DNA from: Anaerolineae bacterium
Lineage (GTDB): Bacteria; Chloroflexota; Anaerolineae; Aggregatilineales; Phototrophicaceae
DNA length: 17,446 nucleotides
Direction of reading: 5' to 3'
Assembly (NCBI GenBank): GCA_028284565.1
Contig: JANQRM010000208.1
Span: 1-17,446 of the forward strand
Position numbers and translations under genes: made by a program. The notes under the pieces were generated by a model. That model was not told the DNA's origin, searched no databases, and saw only the letters and a list, made by a program, of their open reading frames with translations. Of the stretch, positions 1 through 7,307 are shown in pieces (the first letter of the stretch is position 1; each line of letters starts with the position of its first letter).

Positions 1-2
1 TG

Positions 3-464
3 ATGAGTTGGCGGTATATCGCCCCGCGTCAGTGGCTGGCAGAACAGCGCGGTCAAATCTCCCAAGAGCCGATTGACGAGACCGTTCCTAACGTTTCACA
101 TGAGCGTATCGTTGCGGTTTGCACAGGTGTTGGTTTGGTCGCTGGCGTGTTTTCGGGGTTATTTGGGATTGGTGGGGGTGTGGTGATTGTCCCTGCCTTG
201 ATGCTGATTCTGAAATTCGACCTGAAATTAGCTTCGGGGACTTCATTGGGTGCGTTGTTGATGCCAGTGGGATTAGCAGGAGTCGTGCGTTATTACGAGG
301 CGGGACAACTCGACATCTCGGCGGCGATTCCGGTAGCCGTGGGTTTGTTGTTGGGGGCATTAGTCGGGGCAAAGCTCGCGCTGGGACTGCCCACCAAAAC
401 CATCCGACGCTTGTATGGCTTGTTCTTGCTCTTTGTCGGCATTCGTTTTTTGTTTAATTTATAG
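3..464 (+). CDS. TauE/SafE (TSUP) family permease, probably C-terminal part
   Basis: This is an inner-membrane transporter of the TSUP (TauE/SafE) family. Known members move sulfite, sulfoacetate or other organosulfur anions; the substrate here cannot be read. The visible 153 residues hold one TSUP repeat. It includes the glycine-rich FSGLFGIGGG motif near residues 49-58, a GTSLGALLMPVG stretch near 78-89, and a final hydrophobic helix ending in GIRFLF. Family members usually have two such repeats (about 250 residues). The soluble 35-residue N-terminus here resembles the linker between repeats, so the gene probably begins upstream of the window. The ATG at base 3 would then be internal. A single-repeat protein of about 120-150 residues also exists in the family and cannot be excluded. 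No terminator hairpin is seen right after the stop. Confidence 0.8.
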   Translation: MSWRYIAPRQWLAEQRGQISQEPIDETVPNVSHERIVAVCTGVGLVAGVFSGLFGIGGGVVIVPALMLILKFDLKLASGTSLGALLMPVGLAGVVRYYEAGQLDISAAIPVAVGLLLGALVGAKLALGLPTKTIRRLYGLFLLFVGIRFLFNL

Positions 465-552
465 ACAAAGTTCAATAGTAACTCAAAATCGTTTAGGGAC
501 GATACTCGCGCGTTCTATCGTTGGAACGTACATAAGTGGTTCCCATGCAATC

Positions 553-585
553 AAAAACATTTAACCACTCTATTGTGTTGGTTAA
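553..585 (-). terminator. Candidate intrinsic terminator after the FecR-like gene
   Basis: Read on the minus strand just after the stop of the secreted FecR-like gene, TTAACCA and TGGTTAA form a perfect 7-bp stem. The loop is 11 bases. Three bases after the stem comes a run of five T (553-557). The stem is AT-rich and the loop long, so termination may be weak. The position, 5 bases beyond the stop codon, fits its use. Confidence 0.4.
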
Positions 586-590
586 TTCCC

Positions 591-1715
591 TTAAGGTAGG
601 GGTGCAGTGTAGGTCATAGGTACGGGTGTCATGGTAACGCCACAGGCTTCTGAACCCCACAATATTTCGTCGGATGAGACAACCGTAAATGTACTAATGA
701 GCCTGCCACCAAGCAGACCCGTTTGATATACGTCTTGTGCCACCAGACCTGCAGTATAACTGGAACCACTACTATGTGTAATACGAATAGTGAAACCATT
801 GTCTTCTAGCGTAACTGTCTGGGTATTGGCTGACAAGTTGTTAACGTAGGTTTCATCTGGACAGTCTTCTATACGATATTCTTCGCGCGAAGGAAAAGCG
901 TATTCTCCTTCCTGCGGGGAATTAATCACAATTGGCTCGGCGATTTCAATCTCACGCGGTAGCACTTCTATAGGCAAACCAGTTAAATTGTCTGGGTTCA
1001 ATGGCTCAAGGCTGGGTTCTCCATCGACGATGCCATTACTGTCAATAGGAACAATGGCTTGTGCGCCTAACGGAATCCGAGTACTGGAGTCGTTTACCAT
1101 GATGGTTGATTGTCCCTCCAAAAGCGCAATGACTAGATTGTCGTCTGGGACAGCTTGAAGGAAGGCGGTTGATCCTAGAGAAATCTGTACGCCATTTATT
1201 TGTAAATCTACCATGCCTACACCTTCTGGTGTTTGAATTAAAATGCCATCACGTGGTGCCTCCGTACAACGAGGCTCCCCAATACCTGATGTCAATATAA
1301 ACGATTGCATGGGATCGTAATCCGATCCCAATGAGGCAGCATTTTCTATCGTCACATCGCCAAACAGGACAATCAATACATTTTGTCCGGGTAAGGTATC
1401 CGGTAAATTGGCTTGTAAGGATAAAAGTGCGATTCCCCACTCGTCGGGAGTTAACATACTGCTTAACTGCATAGATTGAATTTCAACGACATCCACAATA
1501 TCGCCTGATTGGTCAAATGCTAAATCAATGTCAGGTGACGATGGGACTGTATCTATTTTGACGTTGCCATAGCAGGCTTGATTACGTCCGATATTCGTGC
1601 AATTGGTGTGTGTTGCATCAACGGCTTCTTGTACAAGGGTTGAACACGCATTATCTTGTGCCGATACGGTAAGAGTAGTGATCATTAGAACAAATAGGGG
1701 AAGGATATAACGCAT
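591..1715 (-). CDS. Secreted FecR-like domain protein of unknown role
   Basis: The 374-residue product starts with a signal peptide (residues 1-20, cut expected after VSAQ) with no lipobox, so it should be exported. The mature N-terminus carries cysteines at 24, 39 and 48 in a C-x2-LV...C...GRNQACYGN arrangement. I recall this pattern from secreted Chloroflexota proteins. Residues 165-225 resemble a FecR-type beta domain: a sentence about sequence (QINGVQISLGSTAFLQ), then a low-complexity acidic stretch. Other cysteines are at 150, 285 and 358, giving six in the mature protein, so disulfides are likely. There are no catalytic motifs. The ATG is backed by GGGAG six bases upstream and a strong promoter, so the gene is probably transcribed alone. 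FecR proper is a sigma-regulator in iron uptake; no sigma factor or TonB gene is nearby, so that role is not implied. Function unknown. Confidence 0.75.
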   Translation of the reverse strand: MRYILPLFVLMITTLTVSAQDNACSTLVQEAVDATHTNCTNIGRNQACYGNVKIDTVPSSPDIDLAFDQSGDIVDVVEIQSMQLSSMLTPDEWGIALLSLQANLPDTLPGQNVLIVLFGDVTIENAASLGSDYDPMQSFILTSGIGEPRCTEAPRDGILIQTPEGVGMVDLQINGVQISLGSTAFLQAVPDDNLVIALLEGQSTIMVNDSSTRIPLGAQAIVPIDSNGIVDGEPSLEPLNPDNLTGLPIEVLPREIEIAEPIVINSPQEGEYAFPSREEYRIEDCPDETYVNNLSANTQTVTLEDNGFTIRITHSSGSSYTAGLVAQDVYQTGLLGGRLISTFTVVSSDEILWGSEACGVTMTPVPMTYTAPLP

Positions 1716-1745
1716 ACATAACTCCCAACATCAAGTTATGTTTAT

Positions 1746-1774
1746 AGTATAGCCATTAGCCACAATCCTATCAA
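1746..1774 (-). promoter_or_regulatory. Sigma70-type promoter of the secreted FecR-like gene
   Basis: On the minus strand TTGATA (1769-1774) and TATACT (1746-1751) are separated by exactly 17 bases. Each box differs from consensus at one position. Transcription would begin near 1739, giving a leader of about 24 bases that contains the GGGAG ribosome binding site. It is one of the two best promoter matches in the window. Confidence 0.65.
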
Positions 1775-1973
1775 TTTGCTTTGAGATTGATGGTATTATC
1801 GTTTATGTAATTTACGGTCGAATCAATCAAAATTGCGGAGAGCGATGGTTGTGTCCTCGCCAGTCAGGAGCGCATATGATGAGTCGCTTCCACACAGTTC
1901 AAAAACATATGACCACCTACTAAGTCAAAAGCGTGTTGAAATAACTTCCTGAGAACCACTCAAAATCGATTAT

Positions 1974-1992
1974 CTGAAATCTGACTCTCTGA
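1974..1992 (-). repeat. TCAG tract with 7-8 base period, copy 2
   Basis: Read on the minus strand, three TCAG units (at 1992-1989, 1984-1981 and 1977-1974) are spaced 8 and 7 bases apart. They begin 8 bases after the stop codon of the cysteine-rich gene. Similar tracts lie at 4394-4422 and 13572-13599. The pattern resembles degenerate heptanucleotide repeats described in cyanobacteria; that comparison is from memory. Confidence 0.4.
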
Positions 1993-1999
1993 CCGCCGA

Positions 2000-2674
2000 T
2001 TATCGTCTTTCGTACTGCCGATAGGCTAACAAATCGGCGTGCATGATATAGGATTCGTCGGTTTCGACCACTTCGACGAGCGCGTGAATATTGGGGATAA
2101 AGCTCTCTTCTTTGTAAGCCTCAAAATCAATGACCTGATCGAGCCAATCTTTGAGTAGATTCTGAGATTCGAGGCTAGCAAGCATAAAAACAGGGCGCGT
2201 ATGCAGGGATTGGATCATCCCACCATTACTGTCCTTCACGAGGTGATGTTCTTTCACAAATTCGCGTTCACCCAGCAAGGTGAGGAATTTGCAGGGACGA
2301 CCATCAATCATCACTGTGACGAGCGAATCAGGACGGGGGAAATAGTGCTTGTTATTGCGTGGGAAAATAATCCAGCCATATTGGTTGTCTTTACGAATAC
2401 TGACACTTAAGAGTGGTGTCTGTAGTTCCCAGAACGCACCTAACTCACTGTGACGTAATTCACCCCTGCTCTCTGAGTAATAATAGAGAATATCTTGTTG
2501 CATGGGGAAATCTGGGAGGGAAGCCTCTTCCTCGTTCTCCCAATCTTGGCATATGACCTGCCAACCCACTTGTGGCATGATAAAATCATGTTTCTGGCAT
2601 TGACGCTCATCTTCATGTGCCATGAAGAAATAACAATTAGAACAATCCGGGCGGATGTTATTCGGCAGTGTCAT
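2000..2674 (-). CDS. Cysteine-rich (zinc-finger-like) protein of unknown function
   Basis: I do not recognise this 224-residue protein as a named family. Its first 45 residues hold C11-x2-C14, C26-x2-H29 and C42. This spacing could bind a zinc ion or an iron-sulfur cluster. The rest is a mixed alpha/beta soluble region rich in aromatics and acidic residues, with no signal peptide, no membrane helix and no catalytic signature I can name. The gene stands alone on the minus strand. Its stop is followed by a TCAG-type repeat tract, and a hairpin lies 20 bases upstream of its start. The start has no strong Shine-Dalgarno match. The coding call rests on length, codon pattern and the coherent N-terminal cysteine motif. 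Confidence 0.65.
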   Translation of the reverse strand: MTLPNNIRPDCSNCYFFMAHEDERQCQKHDFIMPQVGWQVICQDWENEEEASLPDFPMQQDILYYYSESRGELRHSELGAFWELQTPLLSVSIRKDNQYGWIIFPRNNKHYFPRPDSLVTVMIDGRPCKFLTLLGEREFVKEHHLVKDSNGGMIQSLHTRPVFMLASLESQNLLKDWLDQVIDFEAYKEESFIPNIHALVEVVETDESYIMHADLLAYRQYERR

Positions 2675-2693
2675 CAGTTGCTCTCCCGTCTCT

Positions 2694-2718
2694 CACCAAT
2701 TCCAAAATCTCATTGGTG
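2694..2718 (-). promoter_or_regulatory. Inverted repeat upstream of the cysteine-rich gene
   Basis: CACCAAT (2694-2700) and ATTGGTG (2712-2718) are perfect 7-base inverted repeats around an 11-base AT-rich centre, starting 20 bases upstream of the start at 2674. It could be a dyad operator or a leader-RNA hairpin. No U-tract follows, so it is not a terminator. Confidence 0.35.
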
Positions 2719-2855
2719 GATTCCAATTTTAACCTGATTCTGCTCGACTCCATGTAACAATACTGTTATGCAAAGGTTTTCTAACAAAGGGGTAAGGTTA
2801 GTGAAGAATTACAAAAAGAAAACAATCATCCAACGTTAAATTTTCATGTTTCGCT

Positions 2856-2875
2856 TATAATAGACCCATTAATGG
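2856..2875 (+). promoter_or_regulatory. -10 element and palindrome before the receiver gene
   Basis: A perfect TATAAT (2856-2861) lies about 30 bases before the receiver-domain gene; its -35 region is weak. The expected start site falls in a perfect 10-base palindrome, CCATTAATGG (2866-2875), which could be an operator. No good Shine-Dalgarno sequence precedes the ATG at 2891. Confidence 0.5.
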
Positions 2876-2890
2876 CTATCCTTCGACATT

Positions 2891-3265
2891 ATGACTGACA
2901 CGGATCGTAAGCGCATTCTAATTATTGATGATGATGTGAAGCTCGCCGAGATGTATGCGCTCTATCTTGAGGAATCGGGCTATGAGACGTTCCGTGCAAC
3001 CACTGGACAAACGGGCTTTCATCTCGCAAAGCAACATCATCCGCATTTGATCATTTGTGATTATGTCTTGCCGGATTTAGGTGGTTTAACGGTTATCGCC
3101 ATGCTCCGCAATCTGCCGGGGATGAGAGACCTCCCCATTATTCTGGTGACTGCTTACGCATTGCCCGATTATAAGTCCTTATTTGCCCCTATGGTGTGTA
3201 TGGAAAAACCCGTTTTACCCAGCGAAATGTTATGGCAGGTAGAAGAACTACTTCAGGAAGCCTAA
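2891..3265 (+). CDS. Stand-alone response-regulator receiver protein
   Basis: A single CheY-like receiver domain fills the whole 124-residue protein. The expected residues are present: acidic pocket D13-D14-D15, phospho-acceptor D57 (in IICDYVLPD), T87 (ILVTAYA) and K106 followed by P107 (MEKPV). There is no output domain, so it must act by protein-protein contact, in a phosphorelay, or as a phosphate sink. It could also serve an unlinked hybrid kinase. No histidine kinase gene is in the window, so its partner is elsewhere. It has its own -10 element and faces the hydrolase gene with an 11-base convergent gap. The receiver-fold assignment is secure; the pathway is unknown. Confidence 0.92.
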   Translation: MTDTDRKRILIIDDDVKLAEMYALYLEESGYETFRATTGQTGFHLAKQHHPHLIICDYVLPDLGGLTVIAMLRNLPGMRDLPIILVTAYALPDYKSLFAPMVCMEKPVLPSEMLWQVEELLQEA

Positions 3266-3276
3266 TGGTTCAACAT

Positions 3277-4059
3277 TTATTGAAGTTGTTCTTTAATCCA
3301 GTCGATGATGGTATCGGCGACAGATTGCCACTCCGCTTCTAGCATCATATCGTGCGCCATGTTGGAAAAGACAATCGCTTCTGTGCCATATGCCTTGGCG
3401 GTTTGATGTTGTTCTTTCAAAGAAAAGACCTTATCGTTTTCTGCAGATACCACGAGCAAGGGTGTGTTTATCTTCTTCGGTTTGGGTAGATTTAAGAATA
3501 ATGAGTCGAAGATAATACGGAACGATTCACTGTGAAGCTGTTCATAATAACGGGTGACTTGTTCCATCGGCATGGCAGGTGAGAAGAATTCGTTTTGGGC
3601 TTTTTCTGGTGTGTTGACGATGTGATAGGGGTCCATCGTGAGGGTGACTTTGAGCATTGTCAGCGGGTGATTGAGCCATGCCCGCAAAAAGAACCCCAAA
3701 ATGCCCTGTTGGGGTATCGTCGCCACCAACACACCTGCTGGAGCCTGATGCTTTTCTAGGTACTTCTGGACGACATAGCCTCCCATCGAATGTCCAATGA
3801 GTATCGGTGGTGTATCAAATGCAGAAGCCACCTGTGCAACATCTGCCACATAATCATGGATACTTGCCCATCGGAGTTTGCCTTCACTTTTGCCATGTCC
3901 TCGCAGACTTAAAGCATACGCGCTGAAGCCTTGTTCAGCAAAATACGCGAGAAAATGCTCATCCCAGCACCACGCCCCATGCCATGCCCCGTGAATAAAG
4001 AGCAAGGGCGTTTCATACTGGCGGTTGTCCGGTTCTTCATAACGAATTTCAAGTTGCAT
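3277..4059 (-). CDS. Alpha/beta hydrolase, lysophospholipase/esterase-like
   Basis: This is a soluble alpha/beta-hydrolase-fold enzyme expected to cleave an ester or related bond; the substrate is unknown. Numbered from the upstream ATG at 4098, the motifs are HGAWHGAWCW (36-45, oxyanion loop), nucleophile S104 in GHSMGG, acid D222 in SAENDKVF and H249 in MAHDMML. All three triad residues are in the usual order. I chose the ATG at 4059 because GGGGA lies seven bases upstream and the recognisable fold begins just after it. The product is then 260 residues, instead of 273 from the ATG at 4098. The HGAWHGAW motif is shared with methylesterase-like and AB-hydrolase_6 proteins. Its divergent neighbour is a small unknown gene. 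Confidence 0.88.
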   Translation of the reverse strand: MQLEIRYEEPDNRQYETPLLFIHGAWHGAWCWDEHFLAYFAEQGFSAYALSLRGHGKSEGKLRWASIHDYVADVAQVASAFDTPPILIGHSMGGYVVQKYLEKHQAPAGVLVATIPQQGILGFFLRAWLNHPLTMLKVTLTMDPYHIVNTPEKAQNEFFSPAMPMEQVTRYYEQLHSESFRIIFDSLFLNLPKPKKINTPLLVVSAENDKVFSLKEQHQTAKAYGTEAIVFSNMAHDMMLEAEWQSVADTIIDWIKEQLQ

Positions 4060-4159
4060 ATGCAAATCCCCACATCCACTTAGTCCATCAAGCGACAATT
4101 CGTGGCTCGTTTATATGCTAAACTGGAGTATCTTGCAAATTTAGTGACGACAGGTCTCA

Positions 4160-4393
4160 TTGGATATGCCAGAGGATTTAGGCTTTGACTATTTCATCAC
4201 GAAAGATGAGCAGGTGTTTATCGAACATCATGGACGGCGAGTGGCCATCCTCAGAGGGAAGCAAGCACAGAAATTCATCGCGTCAGCTGAGAATGCCGAT
4301 GAAGCGGAAATTCAGTTGATGCTTGCGAAACTAACAGGGAATTATAAACGAGGGAATGAACGTGAGGGGAAACAAACGCGTAAGAGAAGTTAG
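4160..4393 (+). CDS. Small conserved protein of unknown function
   Basis: A 77-residue soluble protein with a compact N-terminal part (FITKDEQVFIEHHGRRVAIL, then RGKQAQKF) and a very basic tail ending near KQTRKRS. I recall similar small uncharacterised bacterial proteins with the FI-KD-Q-FIEHHGR and LTGNYKRGNE stretches, but no function. The frame opens with TTG at 4160; an in-frame ATG at 4166 is the other likely start. A weak promoter (GCGACA, 16 bases, TATGCT at 4114-4119) lies upstream. The basic tail might bind nucleic acid, which is a guess. A TCAG repeat tract starts right at its stop codon. Confidence 0.65.
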   Translation: MDMPEDLGFDYFITKDEQVFIEHHGRRVAILRGKQAQKFIASAENADEAEIQLMLAKLTGNYKRGNEREGKQTRKRS

Positions 4394-4422
4394 CGGTCAG
4401 CCGTCAGCAATTCAGCCCTCAG
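4394..4422 (+). repeat. TCAG tract with 7-8 base period, copy 1
   Basis: Four TCAG units lie at 4397, 4404, 4412 and 4419 (spacing 7, 8, 7), immediately after the stop codon of the small gene. A run of six T follows. The spacers vary while TCAG is kept. Related tracts are at 1974-1992 (minus) and 13572-13599 (plus). No hairpin was seen, so I do not call it a terminator. Confidence 0.45.
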
Positions 4423-4517
4423 TTTTTTATATACATCACAACTATTAATGAGTTCGCTGATGATTTTTCAATTGTTAGCTTGTTTGGCTTCCAACCGAGC
4501 GAGTAATATCTCACAAG

Positions 4518-4808
4518 TTAGCTTAGGGGGAAATCGTTGTTCACGTCGAGTTGTTGTCTCTCGATTTGTGCTTCTTGCTCCTGCAGATAAGAATCCACAG
4601 CTTCTCGGTGACGTAGATAATAACCCAGTGACAGATAGACATCATCGAGTGATAGCGACGGATATTGGTCCGTGATACTTTCGGGTGTACTGCCTCGTAG
4701 AAAAGCATAGACAACCAAATCAAATAACACGCGGGTATCACTCACTCGCATTCGACCATGTTCATCAATTCGGATTGGAATCGGCTCCATAATGGGTGCT
4801 GAAGTCAT
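4518..4808 (-). pseudogene. Orphan DUF433 antitoxin-like gene with probable C-terminal frameshift
   Basis: The 96-residue product is a DUF433 protein, a winged-helix-type antitoxin family. It keeps the conserved layout: a sentence-like IRIDEHGRMRVSDTRV strand region, FLRGSTPESI, then LSLDDVYLSLGYYLRHREAVDSYL. It closely parallels the DUF433 protein at 6932-7255 but ends early at NDFPLS. If one C were added to the CCCCC run (minus strand, 4526-4530), the frame would continue as FPPKLTCEILLARLEAKQANN and stop at 4468. That restores a typical DUF433 tail with an LLARL element. So this is probably a single-base deletion, or a sequencing error. No DUF5615 toxin frame follows; only 75 bases separate 4468 from the next gene. 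It may still fold, since only the tail is changed. Confidence 0.6.
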
Positions 4809-4878
4809 CTCAAAGGCTCATTTCTACTACGAATGACCTCATTATGGAACATTTTTGGCGTGGACGTTTTGTTGTTGG

Positions 4879-5316
4879 TTAGTTATCGGTAGGGTTACAG
4901 TCTGCACATTGCCCATAAAATTCGAGTAGATGGCCAGTGAGTTCGACTTGATACTTGGCTTCGAGGGTGCGAGTAATCTCGCCTAAGCCACAATCCTCAA
5001 ATTCAATCACCTGATGACAATTGGTGCAGATAATATGGTGGTGGTGTCCACCTGCCATGAGGACGTAGGTGGGGGTCATGGCGTTGTCGATATAGGTGGG
5101 GCGGATAATCCCCAGACGAGTAAATAAGTCGAGCGTCCGAAAGACACTGGCGCGCCCGATGGTATCATCGACGGCTGAGACCATATCTAAGACATCGCTT
5201 GAGGTGATATGTCCATCATTATCTTGCAGAACGGCTAACACAGTACGTCGGGCATTCGTCAGTTTGTAGCCTGCATCTTGGAGGCGTTGGAGAAAAATGT
5301 TGTTTGTCTCTGCCAT
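4879..5316 (-). CDS. Fur-family metalloregulator (PerR/Fur/Zur type)
   Basis: A 145-residue cytoplasmic DNA-binding repressor of the ferric-uptake-regulator family. Residues 10-75 form the winged helix, with ASVFRTLDLF (56-65) matching the family's recognition helix. The dimerisation half contains the H91-H94 run, then C97-x2-C100 and C137-x2-C140, which is the usual structural zinc site. E105, E107 and D108 (EFED) and H129 are likely regulatory-metal ligands. Length is normal. The sequence alone does not tell iron (Fur), peroxide (PerR) or zinc (Zur) sensing apart. It is 48 bases downstream of the acyltransferase gene on the same strand, so they may be co-transcribed, but no functional tie is evident. 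A ribosome site is weak (AGAG about ten bases upstream). Confidence 0.92.
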   Translation of the reverse strand: MAETNNIFLQRLQDAGYKLTNARRTVLAVLQDNDGHITSSDVLDMVSAVDDTIGRASVFRTLDLFTRLGIIRPTYIDNAMTPTYVLMAGGHHHHIICTNCHQVIEFEDCGLGEITRTLEAKYQVELTGHLLEFYGQCADCNPTDN

Positions 5317-5364
5317 TGGATTCGCTCTAGTTGTTCATCTGTCATTGTAGCGTCAGATAGACGG

Positions 5365-6543
5365 TCAATCAACAAAGCGTTCGGTCAATCGCAGGACAAG
5401 GGTACGTCCGGGCTTCTCGACAAACTCATACAAGAGCGCGCTGATGAGGTTCATGCCAATATACAGCACGGGAATATAGAGGAAATATTCTTGTTCCAGC
5501 CAACCGACAAAGGGCAAGATGGCAATCGGCGTGAGCTGGATGAGATAGAGCGCATAAGAGGTGCGTCCCAAGTAGACAAAGATACGCCAGCTTAGGATAC
5601 GAGATAACAACATCTGCTCATTCGTCAGGGCGATAATGCCAATCGCTCCAAAGAAACTCGCCAACACACTCGCAGGTAAGATTGTGTTGAGAGAATAGCG
5701 AATCTGGTTCATCCACCATAGCGAAAAGGCAATCCCAACCATCGCAATGATGGCGAGACATGCCGACCACCACACCCCACGTTCCCGTTTCCAAAGTGTC
5801 GTTATCCAACCCGTTCGATACAACATCGCGCCCAGCATCCCAAAGGCGAAAGCATAGAACGCGCCAAACAAGGTGGCAATTTCGAGGACACTCGTATTTG
5901 CCATGAAGCCACCAATATCGGCTAAGCCCGTGCGGAATGACAAGCTGACAATCCCGCGCCCAATGGCATACAACCCGCCGGTCCAGAGAAGGAGCAAGCC
6001 AACTGTCCAGATTATCTGTGTGCGTGATGAATCAGATATTCGGCGGAAGACGTAACCCATCGTCAAAAAGACCAGAGGCGCAACAAAATAAAAAGTTTCT
6101 TCAACCGTCAATGACCATCCCGTTGGGACAAATGCAAACTGATAATCCCCGAAAAAGCCCTGTGTCAGTGTGAAAGCAATAATGTTTTCTGGCACAAATA
6201 GGGGTTCATGATTGAGGAGGAGTGTCAGTATCAACACCACCAGATACAGCGGGAAAATGCGCGCGATACGCTTACGGACGTAATCGGCAATGTTGATGGT
6301 GCGCTCGATGAAACGGTCCACATAGCGCAAGGTAATCAGAAAGCCCGATAGCACAAAAAACAGGCTCACGCCCACATGCCCTTCAACCAAGATGGCTTGG
6401 AAGACGTTTGATACACCGTTGGGATGGTCGGGCATGATGGGGATTCCGGCGAAGTGGAAGAGGAACACCAACAACGCCGCCAACATCCGATAGGACGTGA
6501 GAGGGCGAATCTCGTGTTTAGGGATGTGAGGAGAGATATTCAC
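5365..6543 (-). CDS. Acyltransferase 3 family membrane O-acyltransferase
   Basis: A 392-residue polytopic membrane protein of the acyltransferase-3 (OafA/YrhL) family. These enzymes transfer acetyl or other acyl groups to sugars of surface polysaccharides, lipids or glycopeptides. The N-terminus RPLTSYRMLAALLVFLFHF contains the typical R and the catalytic H30. It is followed by SLFFVLSGFLITLRY near 80-95, then about ten hydrophobic helices. There is no C-terminal SGNH domain, so it belongs to the short form. The frame opens at a GTG with no strong Shine-Dalgarno; M20 is a less likely alternative because it would cut the conserved RPL. The acceptor is unknown; no polysaccharide cluster is nearby. 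Confidence 0.9.
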   Translation of the reverse strand: MNISPHIPKHEIRPLTSYRMLAALLVFLFHFAGIPIMPDHPNGVSNVFQAILVEGHVGVSLFFVLSGFLITLRYVDRFIERTINIADYVRKRIARIFPLYLVVLILTLLLNHEPLFVPENIIAFTLTQGFFGDYQFAFVPTGWSLTVEETFYFVAPLVFLTMGYVFRRISDSSRTQIIWTVGLLLLWTGGLYAIGRGIVSLSFRTGLADIGGFMANTSVLEIATLFGAFYAFAFGMLGAMLYRTGWITTLWKRERGVWWSACLAIIAMVGIAFSLWWMNQIRYSLNTILPASVLASFFGAIGIIALTNEQMLLSRILSWRIFVYLGRTSYALYLIQLTPIAILPFVGWLEQEYFLYIPVLYIGMNLISALLYEFVEKPGRTLVLRLTERFVD

Positions 6544-6584
6544 ACGTTATGCAGAAAGTTGATAATCGTCTGATATGTAGATGT

Positions 6585-6932
6585 CTAAATTGGCACATAA
6601 AAAACTTGATTTTCAAATTCCTCTGGTTCACTTGCACCAATAATAAGTAGTATATCGTCAATTATTGCCCTCATACTACGATTGCGATGAACGGCAATTA
6701 CACCCAACATTGGCTTACCTTCTCGAATTCTTTCATAGGCAAATTTGGACATGGTCTTAATATCATGAGTCAAAACGATTCGTTGCTGTTGAGTTGCCCA
6801 TTCTAAGACTGCCGAATCCTCTGCTTGATAAACTTCTGTATCCTGAACTCGAATAATATCCATTGTTGTCGTTTCTCGTCGTATTGCTCTCAGAATACGG
6901 TTATCGAAGTCCTCGTCGGCTAACAGACGCAT
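6585..6932 (-). CDS. DUF5615 PIN-like toxin/nuclease candidate
   Basis: A 115-residue protein of the DUF5615 (PIN-like, Mut7-C related) family, presumed to be a ribonuclease toxin partner. Acidic residues typical of the PIN-like pocket are present: the ADEDF cluster at the N-terminus, D/E in YQAEDSAVLEWA, and the D of LTHDIKTM. The strand order and the GVIAVHRNRS segment also fit. I start it at the ATG at 6932, giving MRLLADEDF, the usual family opening. A GTG one codon earlier (6935) is in frame. The upstream DUF433 stop TGA overlaps this ATG by one base (TGATG), so the two genes are translationally coupled. This order, DUF433 first and DUF5615 second, is that of known or predicted type II toxin-antitoxin pairs. 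Toxicity has not been shown here. Confidence 0.85.
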   Translation of the reverse strand: MRLLADEDFDNRILRAIRRETTTMDIIRVQDTEVYQAEDSAVLEWATQQQRIVLTHDIKTMSKFAYERIREGKPMLGVIAVHRNRSMRAIIDDILLIIGASEPEEFENQVFYVPI

Positions 6933-7255
6933 CACTTTTGATGTTTCTTTTTTAATAGGCGATTGCGTAAAGTGAATATCTCAGGATGATAGGTCTCGAT
7001 TTCTTTTTGGAGTGCGTCTGCATCTGCTAATTGTTGTTGTAAATACGCTTCCACCGTTTCCCGATGATTGAGATAATAGGCGATGGTAGCATACACATCT
7101 GCCAGTCGTAGCGAATCAAAGCTGTCCACAATCTGTTCTGGCGAATCGCCCTGTTGGAAAGCAAAAATCACACTATCAAGGCGAACTCGACTTTCACCGA
7201 TTAGCATAACGCCGTCATCATTGGTTCGTAATGGCACATCTATTGGAATTGTCAT
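6932..7255 (-). CDS. DUF433 antitoxin-like protein paired with DUF5615
   Basis: A 107-residue DUF433 protein, the predicted antitoxin and autoregulator of the DUF5615 protein encoded just downstream. Conserved parts are GESRVRLDSVIFAF (19-32), GDSPEQIVDSF, LADVYATIAYYLNHRETVEAYL, and a coiled basic tail ending RLLKKKHQK. The DUF433 fold is a winged-helix-like DNA-binding domain, so it may repress its own operon. AAGG seven bases before the ATG supports the start. A truncated paralogue is at 4518-4808, 2.1 kb away. The shared block from the PIxI/RxDxxG region through YLxHRE shows that the two arose by duplication or separate acquisition of related modules. Confidence 0.87.
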   Translation of the reverse strand: MTIPIDVPLRTNDDGVMLIGESRVRLDSVIFAFQQGDSPEQIVDSFDSLRLADVYATIAYYLNHRETVEAYLQQQLADADALQKEIETYHPEIFTLRNRLLKKKHQK

Positions 7256-7307
7256 CCAACCACCTTCTTTGAGATTGGCTACAGACCATTCATCGGCGAG
7301 AGTAACC

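Noticed and set aside
3277..4098. Upstream ATG at 4098 as hydrolase start
   Set aside because: The extra 13 residues are not part of the fold and lack a ribosome site, while the ATG at 4059 has GGGGA at ideal spacing.
4400..4517. Search for a DUF5615 toxin gene beside the orphan DUF433 gene
   Set aside because: No frame resembles the LLADEDF start or other parts of the family; only the shifted DUF433 tail and a repeat tract were found.
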